A DNA stretch of 64,000 nt from contig OY821518.1 in the NCBI GenBank assembly GCA_963682025.1, forward strand, positions 305,635,429 through 305,699,428. Reading direction: 5' to 3'. The position numbers were made by a program, and so were the translations under genes. Below, piece after piece: positions 61,843 to 64,000 of this stretch (positions are counted from its first letter, which is position 1; every line of letters begins with the position of its first letter). The notes beneath the pieces were generated by a model. The model searched no databases and had not been told where the DNA came from. It saw only the letters and a list, made by a program, of their open reading frames with translations. Source of the DNA: Cordilura impudica. Lineage: Eukaryota > Arthropoda > Insecta > Diptera > Scathophagidae.

Positions 61843-64000
61843 AGGAAAAATTGCCGAAAATTTCAAATATGGACAATACTGTATTTAGGTTTTTATTGAA
61901 GAAAAATGTTTTAGTTTTTTAGCTTTAAAAAAATCATTTAGGTTTCTGTAATAAAATTAAAAATTATAAAAAATTTCAAAAAATCTTCAATTAATATATC
62001 CACTTTAGTCCACTACTGTATTTGTAAGCCAGTAACAACTTGATACTAAAATTTTAATAATCATGAGCGAATCAACGATAGAAGAGGCAAGTAATTATCA
62101 TTAGTTTTAATAATTTAAACAAAGTGCAGATTTTTACTAAGCATCCCTTTTGCCACAAAATAATTTATAATTCAAACGTTAACACTAAATGGGTTAATAT
62201 AAAAATAAGGAACATAAAATTGGTATGCTATTTAATGTTAACTTATTTAAATACAAAAATATGCCCATCAATTAAAAAAAAATTGTTTCTAAAGTGGTGT
62301 TAGTCTATGCCAAAGAATTGTTTTACCTCTTTGCGGTTTATGTTAATATTATAACCATTTTTAAGTAATTAATTACAGTATTTTTTTATTATTAATATAA
62401 ATGCATTCATCATTATTATCATCGTCTCTTACTGAGGTATGCTTTCTGTAATATTTTCATTAAGGGTTTTTCTTCTTTTTGGTGAAAAATCTAGTATTTA
62501 TTTATTATTTTATTCTTTAGATTTATATTTTAATATTAATAAATTGCATTTTATGTTAAATCAACGACTAGTTTCATTCTTTTTTAATTTCAATTGAAGC
62601 AATTTCAATTTATTGTTATCATTTAAATATATTTTAATTATCATAATCGTACTTTTACGTTTCATTTGATTTAAGTAAAATGATGACTGAATGAGTGAAA
62701 CAGCTGATTGATACCTGAAATAATTTTTATTCATTAACTTGTACGCAATCATTGTAATAATAAGCAATACAATTCTCAACAAAATAATAGTGGGAGTTTT
62801 CAGAAAAATTTTCAAAACTGCTTTCAAATAAAACGTAATAAAAGCAAATAAATGTATACTACTAAAATTATTGGTAAAGCTGCATATTTGAGATGAAAAT
62901 ACGAGTACAGAGGATTCTGAGTTTACAAACTTTTAATAAAAAATTTATTTTTTTTTTTTTGCCATAAGCTATTAAAGATATTGAGAGATAATAAATTACT
63001 AGGCCGTAAATTTAATTTCAAGATATTTCTTAAAACTTTAAATAAATAATAGTGTTTAAATCTTAAAAAGTTTAATTAATTTTCAATATTATAATATAAT
63101 GTATTTTTTTCATTTTGATAAATTACTTCAAGTTGAGATTTTGTAATAATTTTGTAATAACGAATGAAAAAATATGTAGTTAGCTGAGTGGTAATTGAAA
63201 TTTTAACTTGAGTTTAATATTTCAATTACAGTTTAACATGATGTATGGCTTCAATTCAAAAATCCACTAGTATCACCTTTCCTTTCAAAATACACAATGT
63301 TAACTATTATTTAACGTCATTTAAAAAAAAAAATCAATAATCGTACAATTTATTGAGTTACCGATTAAACTATTAATTATGCGTTAAACCGCGAATCCCC
63401 TGTAACACAAAAATGACCCGTTTTTCGAATAGTTTGTGACTGGAAAACTAACAGCTACGTTAATTTTATGTATTTTAGTGCATTATTTTTGTATGCATGT
63501 AAAAAAAAATTATCAAAAAAATTTTATTGGTAGATACGTAATTAAAGTTAAGCCCTAAGTATGCTTGAAATCTAACACAAATAACATTTTAAGTGTTCCT
63601 GTAACTTTTTAACACATTTTTTTTTATTACACATGCTTATGTGTATGTGTATATATTTCATATTTTTTTAACTTCAATACCAATGTATGTATGTGGGTAT
63701 TCTATCATAATTAATATCTAAGCCAATTTACTGTTAACTGTTATTTTTCCAATGATATCTCCAAAACGTCATCCTCATGCTTTATTATTAAGCATATCCA
63801 AACGCAAAATCACGAATTACACAGTAATTTGTGTTTGTGTATTTTTTTAATTTACCGTTAACACGTTACGGTACCATCCGTGGGTGACAGTTGACTGTTT
63901 GCATAGTATCAAAGGTGTTACAATACAAAAAGAGTAATTACGTCGTAATTTCTTTCATTAAACAACAAATTAGGTGCTAGTGATTTTGTGTGTGTGTGTG
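61843..64000. other. No gene seen
   Basis: AT-rich sequence with homopolymers, ending in a TG microsatellite at the window edge. A tiny ATG-led frame at 62064 (MSESTIEEA) could be a first exon of a gene outside the window, but nothing supports it. Confidence 0.4.

Noticed and set aside
62064..62092. ATG-led mini-exon (MSESTIEEA) followed by GCAAGT
   Set aside because: No canonical donor, no continuation in the window and no supporting context.

Overview
The window is an AT-rich piece of a fly nuclear genome. Three interrupted protein-coding genes with short GT-AG introns lie in a dense field of transposable elements. The proteins are Drosophila-like: Df31, adenylyl cyclase Ac3 and Cullin-2. 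From memory, these three genes sit close together at cytological band 39E in Drosophila melanogaster, so the block looks like conserved microsynteny. The many Helentron/mini-me type repeats and the expanded introns suggest a higher (probably calyptrate) fly such as a blow fly or house-fly relative; this is inference.

1-15.5 kb is a nested transposon nest. The oldest element is a decayed APE-type non-LTR retrotransposon on the minus strand (element B: pieces at 15535-15082, 11567-10685 and 7556-7225). It was split three times: by a TIR DNA transposon (11572-15081, 4-bp ATTT duplication, Sola/DUF7869-like transposase remnants), by a plus-strand CR1/Jockey-like retrotransposon (7564-10677, 7-bp ATTTGTT duplication), and by a minus-strand Ty3/Gypsy element (1-7224) with open gag and pol and a 2.4-kb LTR packed with tandem repeats.

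15.5-31 kb has no recognisable host gene. It contains a well-formed type I hammerhead ribozyme (15921-15961), four full-length Helentron-like copies (one nested in another without target duplication; one more in the Sola-like element and one in Ac3), a 1.1-kb AAAAATT array, several MITEs, a rearranged LTR fragment cluster with a perfect tRNA-Lys primer-binding site, and a truncated LINE inside an inverted-repeat element.

31-36 kb holds Df31 (minus strand, three exons, 4.25-kb first intron full of repeats). 39.3-50.5 kb holds Ac3 (plus strand, 19 coding exons, about 1,150 aa). Its introns contain a solo LTR with a 4-bp duplication, a Tc3-like transposon, Helentron copies and a minisatellite. 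56.5-59.3 kb holds Cul2 (plus strand, eight coding exons, 754 aa). Just upstream of Cul2 is a PIF/Harbinger-like element carrying a foldback insertion with roughly 450-bp inverted arms. The rest, to 64 kb, is AT-rich sequence with one mariner-family remnant.

The host genes have separate jobs: Df31 is a histone-binding chromatin protein, Ac3 makes cAMP at the membrane, and Cul2 is a ubiquitin-ligase scaffold. Nothing in the sequence suggests they form one pathway. Df31 and Ac3 are divergently transcribed across 3.3 kb; Ac3 and Cul2 are in tandem.
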